From contig JBAIAC010000023.1 in the NCBI GenBank assembly GCA_037349315.1, positions 34,696,501 through 34,760,500 of the forward strand: a DNA stretch of 64,000 nt. Reading direction: 5' to 3'. Both the position numbers and the translations under genes were made by a program. Within the stretch, counting starts at the first letter, position 1; each line of letters opens with the position of its first letter. This DNA comes from Chelydra serpentina (lineage: Eukaryota; Chordata; Testudines; Chelydridae). A model generated the notes under the pieces. That model did not search any database, was not told the origin of the DNA, and saw nothing but the letters and a program-made list of their open reading frames with translations. Below are positions 35,883 to 48,986 of the stretch, in pieces.

Positions 35883-37816
35883 GGCCTGACTCATTGTTTC
35901 TGAATACTTGGTGTTGGCAATACAACAAACTGAAGCACAGAAGGAAAGTATTCTTGAGGCATATGAAAGCAACACCTGCACCTTTCCTAAACTGGCCAAC
36001 ATCATTGCCCTTTTGTTGGGGTTTTAAGTCTCAGAAGTGCCATCTCATTCCCACCCCCACCCATCCAAAAATATCAGAAGTATCAGTGAATAATCATGAC
36101 ATAGGAGGCGAGATGCTGATTAGCTGAGACCCCCAACATAATTCCATCACTGTTACCTCCAAAAGACTAACTTCTGGAAATTACATCATAGCAAGTGAGT
36201 TTGGTCTTACCCATATGTCTGTAAGGGCATATCTAGGGGGTATTCAAAAGAAAAGGTGGATATCCATAAGAATTTGTGTAGTTGACCGATTCTTGTTTTA
36301 CTATTAATTGTCACAGGGCAAAATTTACTCCTGTTCAGAGAGCAGGCACAAGGCCCTGTGCATCACTTAAGCCCCATTCTGAGTCTGTGGACTGATTCAG
36401 CAGCGGGTAGAGGGGAGCAGTTGCAGTCACCAAGGTCTTTGCCTCAGGTGTTTGTGTGTAGAACAAAGAATTCGAATAATTTTGCATGATCAGAAAGGAA
36501 ACAGAAAATACTCCCGTTTTGCGTCTCAGCCCTGTCCTTTGAGCCCTGCATGTGGTGCCTTGCCAAAGATTTTGGGCTGGGTCCTCAGCTCCTATAAATC
36601 AGTGTGGTGCCAGTGACGTCAGAGGATGATAAGCTAGCGCCTTCTCGCTGTCCAAGCAGCCATTCAGGAAACCTTTCCTCTGTGCATCTGCACAAAGGGA
36701 GGGGGAAGCCGAGCTATAATTAACCCTTTGTTCACTAGGGACCAGCCAGAGCCCCTGAACCCCGTCACATCCACGTTAAAGGCTTGAGTGGCTATAGAGC
36801 TTTGTGTTGGCCCTCCACACAGGGGTGGATTTCACCCATGCTGGCTAGATAGACATGCACTTCCCAGAGTGTGCGGATTTACCCTCCGCTTTCTGTAGCC
36901 AGCCAGTAAGTCTTAATTTTCAAATCAAAGCTTTGTGGTTATCTTAACGTAGGATTTAGGTACAGCTTTCAGCTGCTTTCTAAATCAGGGAGTCAATTTG
37001 CAAATCTGCAAAAGATTTACAGATTACACCATAAACGTTAACACAGTGATTTTTAACAGTAAAAATCCTTACTTAACGCTTGACATACAAGTTACTTGTT
37101 TCTAAGTCAGGAGCTCTGCGATCATGGTAAGGCTTTCTTTTGCATTTTAATATCTGTCCGTTTCAGGTCAGGTTCTGTTTTTACGATTTTTCCCTACAAT
37201 GCTTACATTGTAGCACTTACTTCTTCGAGCCTCCATTTTCTATCACATTGTCAGAACAAGAGGGTTCATAATACTAACTCTATCCATGCACTCAAGTAGA
37301 GAGGTAAGGACGATGGAATTTATCCAATAAACTTCCTGTTCAGAGCAGTATTTCTATTCTACTCCACTGCCCTGCTAACAAATACAAAGAGGGAGTTGAA
37401 GAGGAAATAAGGTGACCGATAGCAACTGGATGGTAAGCATAACACCTACTCCTGCAGTGTTTGGCCACAACCAGTCACTCGCTGTTGCTTAAACAATTGT
37501 TGTAGGGTTTTTTTTAACAAAACTAATGACAGCAGAATGATGGGCATCATTCATAGCACTTAATGTGCATCTTCTGTTGCCTTTTTATTTGGCAAGAAAG
37601 AAGTGCTAGTTATATTTTTTGCATTTTGTTTTGAGGCTTTTGGTCCAATGAATCAACACTATAATTAGAGGGTCCTCGGAATGGGAGTGGGTCAAATGCA
37701 TGGAAAACATTAGAGAAATTATAGGCCATGCCCCCAGTGGTTCAACTTTTTTCACAGTTTATCTACAATACAATTTTTAAAACCTCTTAATCTCTATTTT
37801 AAACAAATAATAAATG

Positions 37817-37962
37817 GAAGGTGGTCTTGTGGCTAGGGAAGTGGACTAGGACTCAGCAGATCCCAGTGCAGCTTTCGGCTCTGCCACACACTTCCATTGT
37901 AACCTTGGCAGAATCAATTAATCGCTTTGTGTTTCAGCCCCCATTTGTTATGGCTTGTCTAC
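37817..37962 (+). mobile_element. CORE-SINE (MIR-type), plus
   Basis: The tRNA-like head 'gtggtcttgtggctaggg' (A-box region) is followed by 'aggactcagcagatcccagtgcagc' (decayed B box), 'ctctgccacacacttcc' and 'cttggcagaatcaattaatcgctttgtgtttcagcccccat'. This is the standard MIR-type order. Confidence 0.7.
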
Positions 37963-37967
37963 AAGGT

Positions 37968-38095
37968 GATGTGTTGCATAACAGTGTGTGAATCTTCAGC
38001 GTATTAGCTTGTCATGCACCAACTGGCTGCGTGGAACCTGCTACTGTGCACTAAAAATTCCATAGTTCACTTTGACCTACGGCTGGTTGAAACAT
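37968..38095. repeat. truncated MITE-like repeat
   Basis: It begins 'ggcttgtctacaaggtg' and contains 'tcatgcaccaactggctgcgtggaacctgct' and 'gtgcactaaaaattccatagttcactttga', blocks of a known turtle TIR repeat. The second terminus is missing. Confidence 0.5.
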
Positions 38096-39518
38096 GCTTC
38101 GTTAACTTTTCCTCCTTATAGATTTTAAAGTTTAAATAACTTAATGCTGTTAGTGAAAAACATTTTCTGACATGCATATTATAATGTAGTGAAAGAATTG
38201 TGGTGCTGCCATGCAACCCAATTGTCACCTGATTATATGCTGGTTGCTCACTATCGCTCTCTGCAAATGCATGCTTCTTCCATTGTGCCTGTCAAGGACC
38301 CTGTCAAGCTTTTTTTCCCCTCCCATCGCTTGGATGATGATTGTGGGATGAGAGAATATTTGGTCCTGAATTTCTTGACTGCCTTTCCTTCTGATTCACC
38401 TGGGTTTGTGTCTGTCATTTGCAAATAGGAGTGTGCAGCTACGTTTAGTGGTACTGATAAAATTGAATATATGTGAACTATGTTAGGATAGAAAGAAAGT
38501 ACTCAGATCTTATACATGCTGTAAGGCCCAAGAATCCTTCCAGTAGCCATCATGTAGAAAAGAGCTGGCCAAAGCTCAATGCCTTCTGGAAAAGCAGAAT
38601 TAAACAAGAGAAAGCTAAACAGAGTACTGTGGCAATTGTAAGAAGGCAGATGCTCCATTGTGTGTGTGTTGAACTATTTCTATAAAGTCTTCTTCTAACC
38701 CTTTTTATAGATTCTGCTTCTAAGTACTCCATCGACAAAATAAAGTATGAGAAAAAACTATGATTTTGGCACAATTAAAATTTCAACTTTCCATATTAAA
38801 TGGAGCCAATCTTCTTTTAAATTAAGTCAAGCATCACTCTATATTATAGGTTTGGTCTGTTTTCCTTCACTCTTGTTCAGTGGTTTATTTTAACTCCCCC
38901 ATTTTTTCCAAGAATGAAGAAAGAAAACTTCCTGTTAACTATAGAGAGCATACAGCCACTTCATGACTTTGTCATTTAGAATGGCAACAGTGAAAGGAAA
39001 AATTGCTGTTTCATCTGCTACCAATGGCCTGCAAGAGAATGAGTAACTGATGCAATGCCTATGGTGGAAACATATAAGTACAGTACAATTCCAACACAAT
39101 TATGAGTTGTCATTCGTGACCCAATCTAGGGAATAAAAATGGAAACAAAATTGTCTGAAATAGAAGCATCAGCTGAATTTTAATGTGGAAGCTGTAAGTT
39201 TAAGTGGGGAATTAAATGGATGAAATACAGGAATATCATATTATTATCCTCAACTGCAAACATCAAAGAATACCCCTCTGACAACAATGCCGCTAGGCAA
39301 TGAGGTGGATGATAGGGATGTAATATTTTTATTAGGTCTTATTTAAAGACCCTTTGATACATGGTGGGGATTGTTTTTGTTCTGTTCTGTTTTTTGATAA
39401 ATGATTTGTGAAGTGAATGCTGGTTATGGGCCAGTCCTGCAGCCCTTTATCTCTTGGGTAGCTTCTCTGACTCTGTTGAAGGTGGGCCTTGATGGCTTAC
39501 TGTCAATTGTTGAGGACC

Positions 39519-39956
39519 TGTAGCAGGGCACATTCCTCTCCTGCCTTCTGGAACCACAGAACTTGCTCGGACTCCATTGGTTGGATAGCTATGCCATGTG
39601 TTTATGTTCTTTCCACCAATGCCTGTACAGTTTTGTGCAGCAATGCTATTTACAACATCTCTTGTATCCTCAGCTCTTTTCTCTGGGTCCTAGAGGAGAA
39701 GAGATTTCCCTTCCTGGAGATGTCTGACTCTGGGATCAGATAGCCCTACTCTATCTTACACTTCCTTCCTATGCCCTTTTTATCAATCTTCAGCTGAGGG
39801 GCTAATTGATCTTTTAGCTCACCCAGCCTGCCAGGCATATTAGCTAATTAAATTCCATTTCCCCAGTCGGACCCCAGTCGGGAAGTTAATTAGCACCAGA
39901 GTGATCAGAGTGATCAGAGTGCCAGTTCACCAGATACCTGCCTTCACTTCATCACA
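39519..39956. mobile_element. solo LTR, 438 bp, 5-bp TSD
   Basis: It begins TGTAGCAGGG and ends CATCACA (TG...CA), and is flanked by a perfect GGACC on both sides (39514-39518 and 39957-39961). There is no adjacent internal region. 'agagtgatc' is tandemly repeated inside (about 39897-39922). The 84-codon ORF within (39489-39743) crosses the left boundary and is fortuitous. Confidence 0.8.
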
Positions 39957-41857
39957 GGACCTTAAAGGGGGCGTGCAATTTGCTGAGTAGATCTATCTGA
40001 CAGCTCAGCAACATAGTTGTTGACAGAGAGGGAAAAAAAAGATTAAAGAAACCTTATTAGGGCCACAGGAAAGGAATGGAGAGGGACACTACCTCCCTCC
40101 CCATTTTATTCACTTAACTAACTCACCAAAGTACTTTTGGTTTCTTTTAGATAGGGGAGATGTGACATTTACTAGAGAAATTCTAGTCTCCTTCCCTCCT
40201 TGTGTCAGCTTTGAGTGGCTTCTATAACCCCAGGCTCATGGTAGCATCAGTGAATCATGTGTGGAGGAGTTGGGGACCAGGATCCATGAAAGGCTGCTTG
40301 AAGGTATTGGAAGCTCATTTGCAGGTTATGGCACAGGTCACCAGGTGGCACTGTTACATGAAGTCTTCTAAGTTCTTTTTCATAATGTGTGAACAAGTTT
40401 TTAGTCTTGGAAGAAATACATGTATAGTTCTGGGTAGAGAAAAGCAGTGTCAAGCTTCAGGAGAGTTTGTTTTCTGCCTTAATCTGTCTAGCTAGAGTAC
40501 ATTCTTGATCTCAAAGTAGTTTCATGGGAAGTAAGCAATGGTATGTGGGCTGAGATTTACTGAAGAGAAGATTGCCTGAATGCTGTTTGTGATCACATCT
40601 GTTCCAGAGCTGATGTATGTGTGTAAATAAAGCAAGCTACACTTAGAAAATTCCCAGACATTGTCACTGATTTCTCATTCACTGGAAAGCTGACCTGCAA
40701 TGCCCTAGACACCTGATATTGCTCAGCAAAAGGGTGACACTGGTATCAGAAGAATGAGCAACCATCTCTAAGACTTTGACAGTGACCCAGTTGTAGAACC
40801 TTTTTGCTCCCCCTTTTTCAGTGGTCTGAATAACTTCAGGATTGGTCAGGCCAGTGTGGACTTCAAACATATAGGAATAAAGGTTAAGATACCCGGTAGT
40901 CCCATATAAAACTCAGATCCTACTGGAGAGGCAACCAGAGGAATATTAGGAGGTGTTATGTTTGAGAAAGAGGGATCGCTGATGCAGCCCATTAGTCATG
41001 TCATACCTTTCCTGCAATATGAAGACTCTTCCTTTAAAAGGTAGCGGTGCAGTTGTATCTTTTTTCCAGCTCACTGAATTCATAGACTATTACTGCAATT
41101 AGTATATTTTCTTATACTTACTTTTGGACCATACATTTCAGCCACTATAAAAAGGATTTAGGAAACAATATATTAATATTCAGGACTGTGGTAGGACTGC
41201 TGCCTGTTAAAATATTTTCAGCTCATGGCGGTACTTCAATCAATCATTCTTCTGTTTGTTCTCCTTAAGTGACAGATCCATTCCCCCCCCCCCCCAGTGG
41301 AGAATCCTCCTTTGAATGTTTATATATCCTATCCACACTATTTTTTATTCCACTTGGTTTATTTGATTAGCAGTATTTCATCTATAGATAATTTGTTTTC
41401 TCTCTAATCTTCAGCAGAATGAGGAATAGAGCCTATATCAAGGTGTAGGTCAGTTGAGAGGTGGTGACACATTTTGTGTCCAATGCATTGAGTGCATGAT
41501 GTATTGAGACAATCTAGGTGCTTTCTGATGCCAGTTGTGATTTACATAACAAATCATTCAATTGTTTTCCCAAATGTACAAGACAGGGATTTTCTTGAGA
41601 TTACCTCTTTTATGGCTTGATCTAAAGCCCTTCAAAGTCATTGCTCAGCAAAGGGGTGACACTGGAAGAGTCTTTCCATTGAGTTTTATGGGCTTTGGAT
41701 CAGGCCTGTTAGGGCTTGATTTTGCAAGATGTTGAACACTTTTAGCTTCTGTTGAAGTTAATGGTGTTAATGGCCAGAGACCTTGCTCTGTGTTTCACAA
41801 GAGTCCATAGTACAGACTTGTGCCTATATGATGCTGGGGGGCTTTGAAGGAGGAGGA

Positions 41858-41901
41858 TGAACTAATGTGAGTCGAGTCCTGAACTAATGTGAGTCGAGTC
41901 C
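41858..41901. repeat. perfect 22-bp tandem duplication
   Basis: 'tgaactaatgtgagtcgagt' followed by 'cc' occurs twice without a mismatch (41858-41879 and 41880-41901). Confidence 0.95.
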
Positions 41902-43069
41902 TTTTGTTCCTATACAATTTTAAATACAGAAATACAGGTTAATTTCATGGTACGTGCGTGTTCTTTGGCAAACTCAGACTGTAGATAGTTTGTTGGAGTA
42001 ATGCAATTTGCAGTAATCTATACAGTTCTCACAGAAATATTTGTTCAAGAAGAAGCTGTCTAAACTCGTTTGGTCATAATGACTGTTTTCATAAGAGCAA
42101 GCCAGCTCTTATATCAATCTGACTCTTTTTGCTAAGTGGATGCGGGAACGAGACTAAGTTATTGTTTTGCCAGAGAGCTGGCAGCTTTCCAAATTACTTC
42201 TCCGTTATCCATGACTATAGATTATAGCCAGAATGCAGGGTAAAAAAGAAATCCCAAATAAAGCTGTGTTATCTTGGCTAGTACTTTACAAAGCAAAGCT
42301 ACACATAGGTTACTCCTAGTGAAATCTCCCTGTGAGAAAAATAACAGCTATGTCCAGTTAGCAATATGTTAAATGGGTATCTGGAAATATTCTGATAGTT
42401 CTATGTACTTGAGACGAGATTTCCAGAAGCGCTCAGCATTAATTCTATCTCTTTGCCCATTTTAGTCATTAATGCTTTTGCTAATATCATGATTGGCATT
42501 TTTATTTGTTTGCCACGCAGCACTAGAAAAACTGATTATTGTCATTATTTATGCAGGTGTGGTTTTATCTTTTCTTGGTTACTCCATGTTTCTGGTCATG
42601 TGTGTTTGCATGCTGTTAATAAACAACCACCACACACAAAAAATACTGCAATCTAAAAAAGTTATGGGAGGTGGATGAATAATGTTTGTGGTTAGCAGTC
42701 AATTTTAACAGTTCTGTGTACTAATTGATTGCTCTGGTGGTTTTAATTATTGGAAGGGCACTCATAATATAGGATCCACACATCTAGTATCTAGGATTTA
42801 AAAAAAAAATACTTCAAAAATTAAATTAAAAACAGTTGCATACAGAGGTCACCATTAAAGAATCAACATTTAGCAAGAATTAACCACACAATGTCCTTAG
42901 AATATTTAGAAAAATAACCTGGAAGAGCGTTCTTGACTGATGCGTTGATAGCTTGTTTCATGTATCAAAAATGTTCTGCTATTAAAAAATATAACTGGAT
43001 ACATGGTGAGTTTCCAATAGCAATTACTAGGAGAATGTTTTGGTTTTGGCTGCCATCATATTTTTAAAA

Positions 43070-43258
43070 TAATAATACTCGGTTCTCAAAGTGCTTTACC
43101 AAAGAAGATAACTATCATTACTATCCCCATTTTTCAGTTAGGGATATGAAGGCAAAGAGTTGAAGTAACTTACTCGGGACCATAGGGTTGGTTAGTAGCA
43201 GAATTGGATATGGAATCCTGGACTCCTAATGCCGTTTCAATTGCTTTCCACTGGACCT
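43070..43258 (-). mobile_element. CORE-SINE (MIR-type), minus
   Basis: 'ctcaaagtgctttacc', 'tactatccccatttttcagttaggg', 'gaagtaacttactcgggaccatagg' and 'gaatcctggactcctaatgccgtttc' give the reversed MIR-type order from tail to head. About 190 bp, diverged. Confidence 0.65.
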
Positions 43259-43776
43259 TCCTGTTTGTTAATTTAGTAAATGTACTGATCTCCTACATGA
43301 ATTGAGGGATTATGACATTGAGAAAAGTTGACACACTAGTTCACAGTATTGATTTCTTCCTTCACATTTTTTTTTTGTAAATTACTAAATTATGTACCAG
43401 AACACGTTAGTACAGCAGCACTGTGCCTCAAAATGTAACATAATATGTTATTTACTGGTCAGAATGCTGCTACAGTATCTCAAACTGAGTTCAGAACAGC
43501 TGTTTGGTGTTGAAGAGTAAAAGCTGTTTCTCTAAAGACAACAATCGCGTTAAAAATGTAACTTCATAAAATGTACTTATATGTTGTTACCTTTGGGCTT
43601 TCTACATTTTGGGTCTCTTTTTGACCTGCGGATTTAATTGTTGTAAGTTGTATACACGCACGTCTCATAAATATATGATTTGTTATATGTAGTGTCAGCT
43701 GACGAAGGCATTCGGGGAACTGCCATTCTTTGTTACTTTGTACTTACCATGGGTGACCACTAGTTGTTGTAATCTA

Positions 43777-44518
43777 GGGAACAAAGAATGTAGGTCCCAT
43801 TTATAAAACGAGGGACTGTATCCTGGGAAGCAGTGACTCTGAAAAGGATTTAAGAGTCATAGTAGATAACCAATTGCACATGCACTAACAGTGAATTGCT
43901 GCGGCTCGCTAAATGGGCAGACAGAGTCTTTGGATGTATAAGGCGAGGAGTTTCAGTAGGAGAAGGGAAGTATTATTTTATCTGCATACAACATTAGTGA
44001 GACTATTACTGGAATAATGTGTCCAGTTCTGAAGCCCACCATACAACCTCATTTAAAGAGTATTTGAAAAACTGAAAGCGGTTAATAAAAGAGGTCTGGA
44101 AAACATGCCATATAGTGAAAGACTAAGGATGGTCAAAGAGAAAGCTAAAAGGTGACTTAATGACAGTCTACAAGTGCCTACATGGGGAAGAGATTTCTGA
44201 TGATAAACAGTTCTTTAATCTAGTAGAAAAAGGCATAACAAGATCCAGTGGTTGGAAGCTGAGGCTAGTGAAATTCAGCCTAGAAATAAGCTGCACAATT
44301 ATCCATTGGAACCATTTACTTAGGAATGTGGTGGATACTCCATCACCTGTAGTCTTTAAGTCCAGACTGGTTATCATTCTAAAAGATACGCCATAGTTAA
44401 AGAGGTTATGGGCTTGATGAACAAAATTACTGAGTGAAATTCTACAGCCTGTGTTATGTGGGAAGTCAGATAAGATGATCATAATGGTTCCTTCTGACTT
44501 CAAATTCTATTAATCCAT
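43777..44518 (+). mobile_element. CR1 LINE 3' part (+)
   Basis: This is CR1 ORF2 C-terminus and 3' end in forward sense: 'ggactgtatcctgggaagcagtgac', 'tactggaataatgtgtccagttctg', 'gtgacttaatgacagtctacaagtgcctacatgg', ending 'tctgacttcaaattctattaatcc'. The 78-codon ORF from 44160 includes MTVYKCLHGEE, the decayed counterpart of the minus-strand segment at 27.7 kb. Confidence 0.8.
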
Positions 44519-45239
44519 ACGAATTTGTTTAAAACAATAATGGGGAGATTTCTTTTTTATAATTATGTGTCTCTTTCTTTTTAGAAATAAAAATTAAAAG
44601 CAGTAACTGCCACAGACTTAAAGCTATGGAAACCCCTTCCAATCAGGGGCTCAACCAAAAAGATAAAGTAAAACTTCCTATCAGGAGATGTAGAGACAGA
44701 TAAAAGCATGTAAATATAGTGCACCATGCCTCTTATCATATTGTTATTTATGTTGCAGTACAGCCACAATGTGACACTGACTTTTCAAACATAAGAGACA
44801 CTGCCACAGTGTCTTCTGTGCCATGAGGAGCTTACATTCAGACATGCAATAAAGGATGAAAGGTGGGTAAAAATGATGCAACATATAGCAAAGTGACTGG
44901 CATACATATTGTAAGTTTCAAGGGTTTTTTTTGTTTTTGCTTTTATTTTGTATGCATAAACGATCTGGTATGCTCTCCTACTTAGTGATATAAACAAGCT
45001 CATTTCTTGGAGGTGTTGCAGCAATGGGTCTCAAGGTGTGTTTTGAATGATGAGATGATAGTGACCAGGAATGTCAGCCTAGGGAAGGCTTTCAAGGAAT
45101 AGTACACAACATGGAAGAGAGCAATAGACACAGTTATGGGGATGTCAGATAAACAAGGCAGTAAGGCTGTAATGTTTTGCTTAATAGAAGATGCAAAAAT
45201 GACTCTGTTTCACTTAATAGTTACCATGACTCTCCTTCC

Positions 45240-45655
45240 AGTAAGTAGAGCCAGGGCTCTGAGTGCTCCCAGGCTATTTGCTGCTGAGCCTGACTCCCAG
45301 GCCAACTGGCTCTCCAGGAGTCAGGCAGCCCGGGGAACCAGCTGGCCTGAGAGTTTAGAAGCTCTGAGGTCCCAGGCACTGGTGCAGGCTGTATGGCTGA
45401 ACTATTCTGGAGCTTGCAGTCCCCAGGATACCCAGCAGCTGACCTGTTCCATGTCAGTTTCACCCATGGTAGTTGGTGGACAGCAGTGAAACTGACATGA
45501 ATCATGTCAATTTCACTGGGCAGCTGCAGGGGATCCCAAGAGCATATTTCATTTTGAATATTTCCAAAATCGTTTGTGTGGAATTTCTGGTTTGCAGGAA
45601 ATTGAAAAATAACATTTCCCGTGAACTGAAAATTATGAATTTTGGGTAGCTTTAC
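45240..45655. repeat. AGAGCTGGTC-family repeat, decayed
   Basis: The interior 'ggctctgagtgctcccaggc...ctggctctccaggag...cccaggatacc' and the right part 'tgaattttgggtagcttta' resemble the copies at 19.6 and 25.4 kb. The ends are decayed. It covers the 117-codon ORF at 45136-45489, which I do not regard as a gene. Confidence 0.4.
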
Positions 45656-47700
45656 TAAGAAGGCAATGTTTTTGGTGCAAAGAAATCAGTTGCGCTTGCT
45701 AATTGAAAGGGGAAGTTATTGAGATAAATGGTTATTTCTAGAATATAGAATCTTTACTTCTAGGTTGCTGGCTTGAATCTGGCCCAGGTTGGTAGTTACC
45801 AAGAGTGATCGCCATCTGATATCTGTCCAGTGGCCTATGAAAGCTGAGCTGGTGGTCTGAATATGGACCTACGTTACAAACAGCTCCCCACTTCACCTCT
45901 CCTCTCCCCCTTTTCTGCCACACAGTTTCCAGAATTGGGTGTTAGAAATAAGATGCTTTACTTATAAACTAAATGATCCTAATAACATTATGTTTTCATT
46001 AGCTTTTGCACAGATGCAAACTCAGGAATTGCACAAGAATCCTTTTGCTTGGTTGCCCTTTTATTTCACAGAAAATAGTGTAATTCTTGAAGTGTTGAAG
46101 AACTTACAAGACTGAAGCCAAATGCCAAGGCAATATTATCTACTCTGCTTGTATGGAAACTGATCAGTTAATGTATCACACAAGCCCTTTAAAATTAATC
46201 AGATAACTACAGAAAACCACTCCTCCTTCCCAAATCTGCAATACCTGAAATATCCCTATGATCTTTAAAATACCAAGTATGCACAAAAAATTGCTCTTAC
46301 CATTTTTCAAGGGAGATATGGTTATGCATATCAGAATATATGCAGATAGTGAGACTTGTTGGTGTCTATCAAATTAGCTGTGCAGTTCAAATCATTAGCA
46401 TTGTAATAAAGGATGGTTGAACTGGTTTTGATAAAATATCTACATCTTTGTTTCTTAGAATTGAACTGGATCATTTTTTAGATTCTGTTTTGAAAGGATG
46501 AGGTAACTTTTTTTTCTGGGTGCACCTTGCTGGATTTCAACTGGGACCAGAAGAGACGAAATAATGTGAACATAGCTTTTTTGTGCGTCACTGACAGTAT
46601 TGGAACATAAGTCTGTTCTCGTGAGAATTCTAACTCAGTTTTGCAGACACAATAGGTTTGGTTAAAAAGCTGAGCATGAGAGAGAAGACTTCAAAAGGTA
46701 TAAATGGAAATTAAGCACCCAAGTCTCATTAACTTTCAGTGAGAGTTGGGCACCTAACTGCCCTTTGTGCCTTTGAATATGTCCCGCTAAAATGTTGAAT
46801 CCAATCGAGCTAAATTCCCAACTGCATTAATATTTGTAACTGTGTTTATTTTGAATATGAATACAGCAGGGTCACCCTGTAAGGGAAAAACATTTCCTTA
46901 TATTTTGGCTTGTAGCGTCATTTATGTTATGCAAACCTAAAGAGAGTGATCCTGCACTGAGAACCATACAGTTAGACCCCTGCACCTACACAGATCCAAT
47001 TTATTTTGATGAGGCAATGTATGCACATAGGAGTCCACCTGAATATTTTTCAGTGCAGGATTGGGCTTTACTTTGGACCAAGATTCTGGGCTGATTCTCT
47101 CTTTCCCCAATGAAAGTCAAGAATGTATTCATCTAAATCAATGGACTGACACTAGTGTACAGTTGATATAATTTGGATGAGAATGAGGAGTCTGTTAGAG
47201 ATCCATTTTATATAATGTCTGTCCCTTTTTTAGTATTTTATAGTATTTTGTATAGTGTTGTACAGAAAAGAGGAAGAAAAGATGGGAAATTTAACACAAA
47301 TGGTAGAAAATGCCCTTTATAGTGTTATTTCATTCGGACCTTTTTCTTTTCCCTAAGGAATTTTTTTACTCTTTTAAGTGAAAAATGTAGTTTGGTTTAG
47401 TTGTAGATGAATTTAAACTTGATGTGTTAATGGTTATTCTCTAAATGGGTTGCTTATGAGACATACCTTTGTACGTTGTATAGATAATCTGAAAATTCAG
47501 GAGACTTACTTGCAGCATTTTAAGAAATGAAATACAACAGAATGCTAAAAACAAACAAACCCCACAAGAACCCAACCCCAGCATCATTACATTTTAATAG
47601 CCCCCCTTTCACTCATGGCTTTTGTGACTCAGATTTTATTGATTTAATTTCAAAGCATTTTTTTTTTTTTTTTAGCCAACAGGTTGGGTGATTCAGAAAG

Positions 47701-47771
47701 GGCCTGATTCACAAAGCCACTGAAGTCAACAGGAATCTTTCCACTGACTTTAATGCAGTTGGTATCAGGCC
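47701..47771. repeat. small MITE-like repeat
   Basis: 'ggcctgat' at the left and 'atcaggcc' at the right are inverted ends. 'cactgaagtcaacagg' and 'ccactgacttt' lie in the middle. Confidence 0.5.
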
Positions 47772-48986
47772 TAATCCTGCAAGTTGGCAAGCTCAGGCCT
47801 AGAAACATCTGATTTGTCATGAACTGTCAGTGATTAAAACTTCAAGGTGTCTTAGGATCAATACCTAACAAAGTTTATAGAAGAAACAAAAATAGTTTGC
47901 TAGAGATTGGGATAGTGCCTCATATCACTGAATCTCAAATACAGGACTATTTCAATTTTTAGCATCTGTATTAGCACCGGTAGTGTGCAAGGAGAGGACA
48001 GATAGATATTGGAAGCATGCTCATACTGTGGGGAGGAGAAGCCACCATTCTTTTAACTTCTTTAAAGCTCTTTGTGCCTTGTTAGTTCTCAAAGCTGCTG
48101 ACCATACCCATAACGAACTGAGAGGGTTCTTTAACAAACGTTAATCCCATTAAAACACAAAAAAGCCATCTTCAAATAACATTAAAGGTCTGAAATCCAC
48201 AAAGGGAAAGAGATTCAGAGTTAAGGTAGAATCTCTGTTCCAACCCTTTGTACCTCAAAGAGGATTTTTCCCCCCCTTCGGAATTTAAGGTCGAGAAACA
48301 AGAGTCACTCAAAATACCTTCTCTGTCCTGTTTAGTTGAGAGGAAAAGGTGGACACCGTTTCTTACAGAGGTTGGAGTGGGGCACCAGTAAGAGGATAGA
48401 AGCTGTCAACAAAGGAGACTGTCCTGAATCTATTTGCTACACGTCTGTTATTTGACCAGATTATTCAGTTTTGATGGGCTCCCTGTGGTGCCCTAGTTTT
48501 CTTATTAACCCGCTGTCTGCCATTTTGCTCTTCAGTCCTTCTCTTCAACTGACTGCTGTGTCTTGCCCTGTATTTGACACAGAATCTTAAGCACTCTCAG
48601 AAGGGACTTTTAATTTAGGATGTCAGTAAGACAGGAGGAGGAAAGTGAAGAGAATTGAAAAGCTGCTATATTTTTCCGCCCTCCAGGATGAAAGTGTGTT
48701 GTTTTGAAAAGAGCTGAAAATGGTCCAAGGGAAGGCTCATGGATAAAAATAATCCCTTCCCTGGGGTGTCCATCAGAAATGTTTTTATGAAGTCCTCTGG
48801 GATGAAACTATTTCATTTCCCCTGTAGACTGAAATGTTTGAAGGGTAAACTTACGCCAGGTGGTCCAAGGCTAAAAAACCTAGTATATTGTCTCAAAGTA
48901 GCTGATGTTCAAAATGGATTCTTTCACAAGTGCTGTCATTGCAGTAACTTTAAACTTGGGAAAATACAACAAATGCTGGAAATGCC

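Noticed and set aside
35506..36127. ORFs of 61-147 codons on both strands rich in Arg, Ala, Gly and Pro
   Set aside because: They come from the G/C-rich GGCGGC-repeat interior of the transposon at 35594-35882.
48688..48740. Candidate next NAALADL2 exon ('ag' followed by gatgaaagtgtg)
   Set aside because: The frame stops after a few codons and there is no donor or further similarity.
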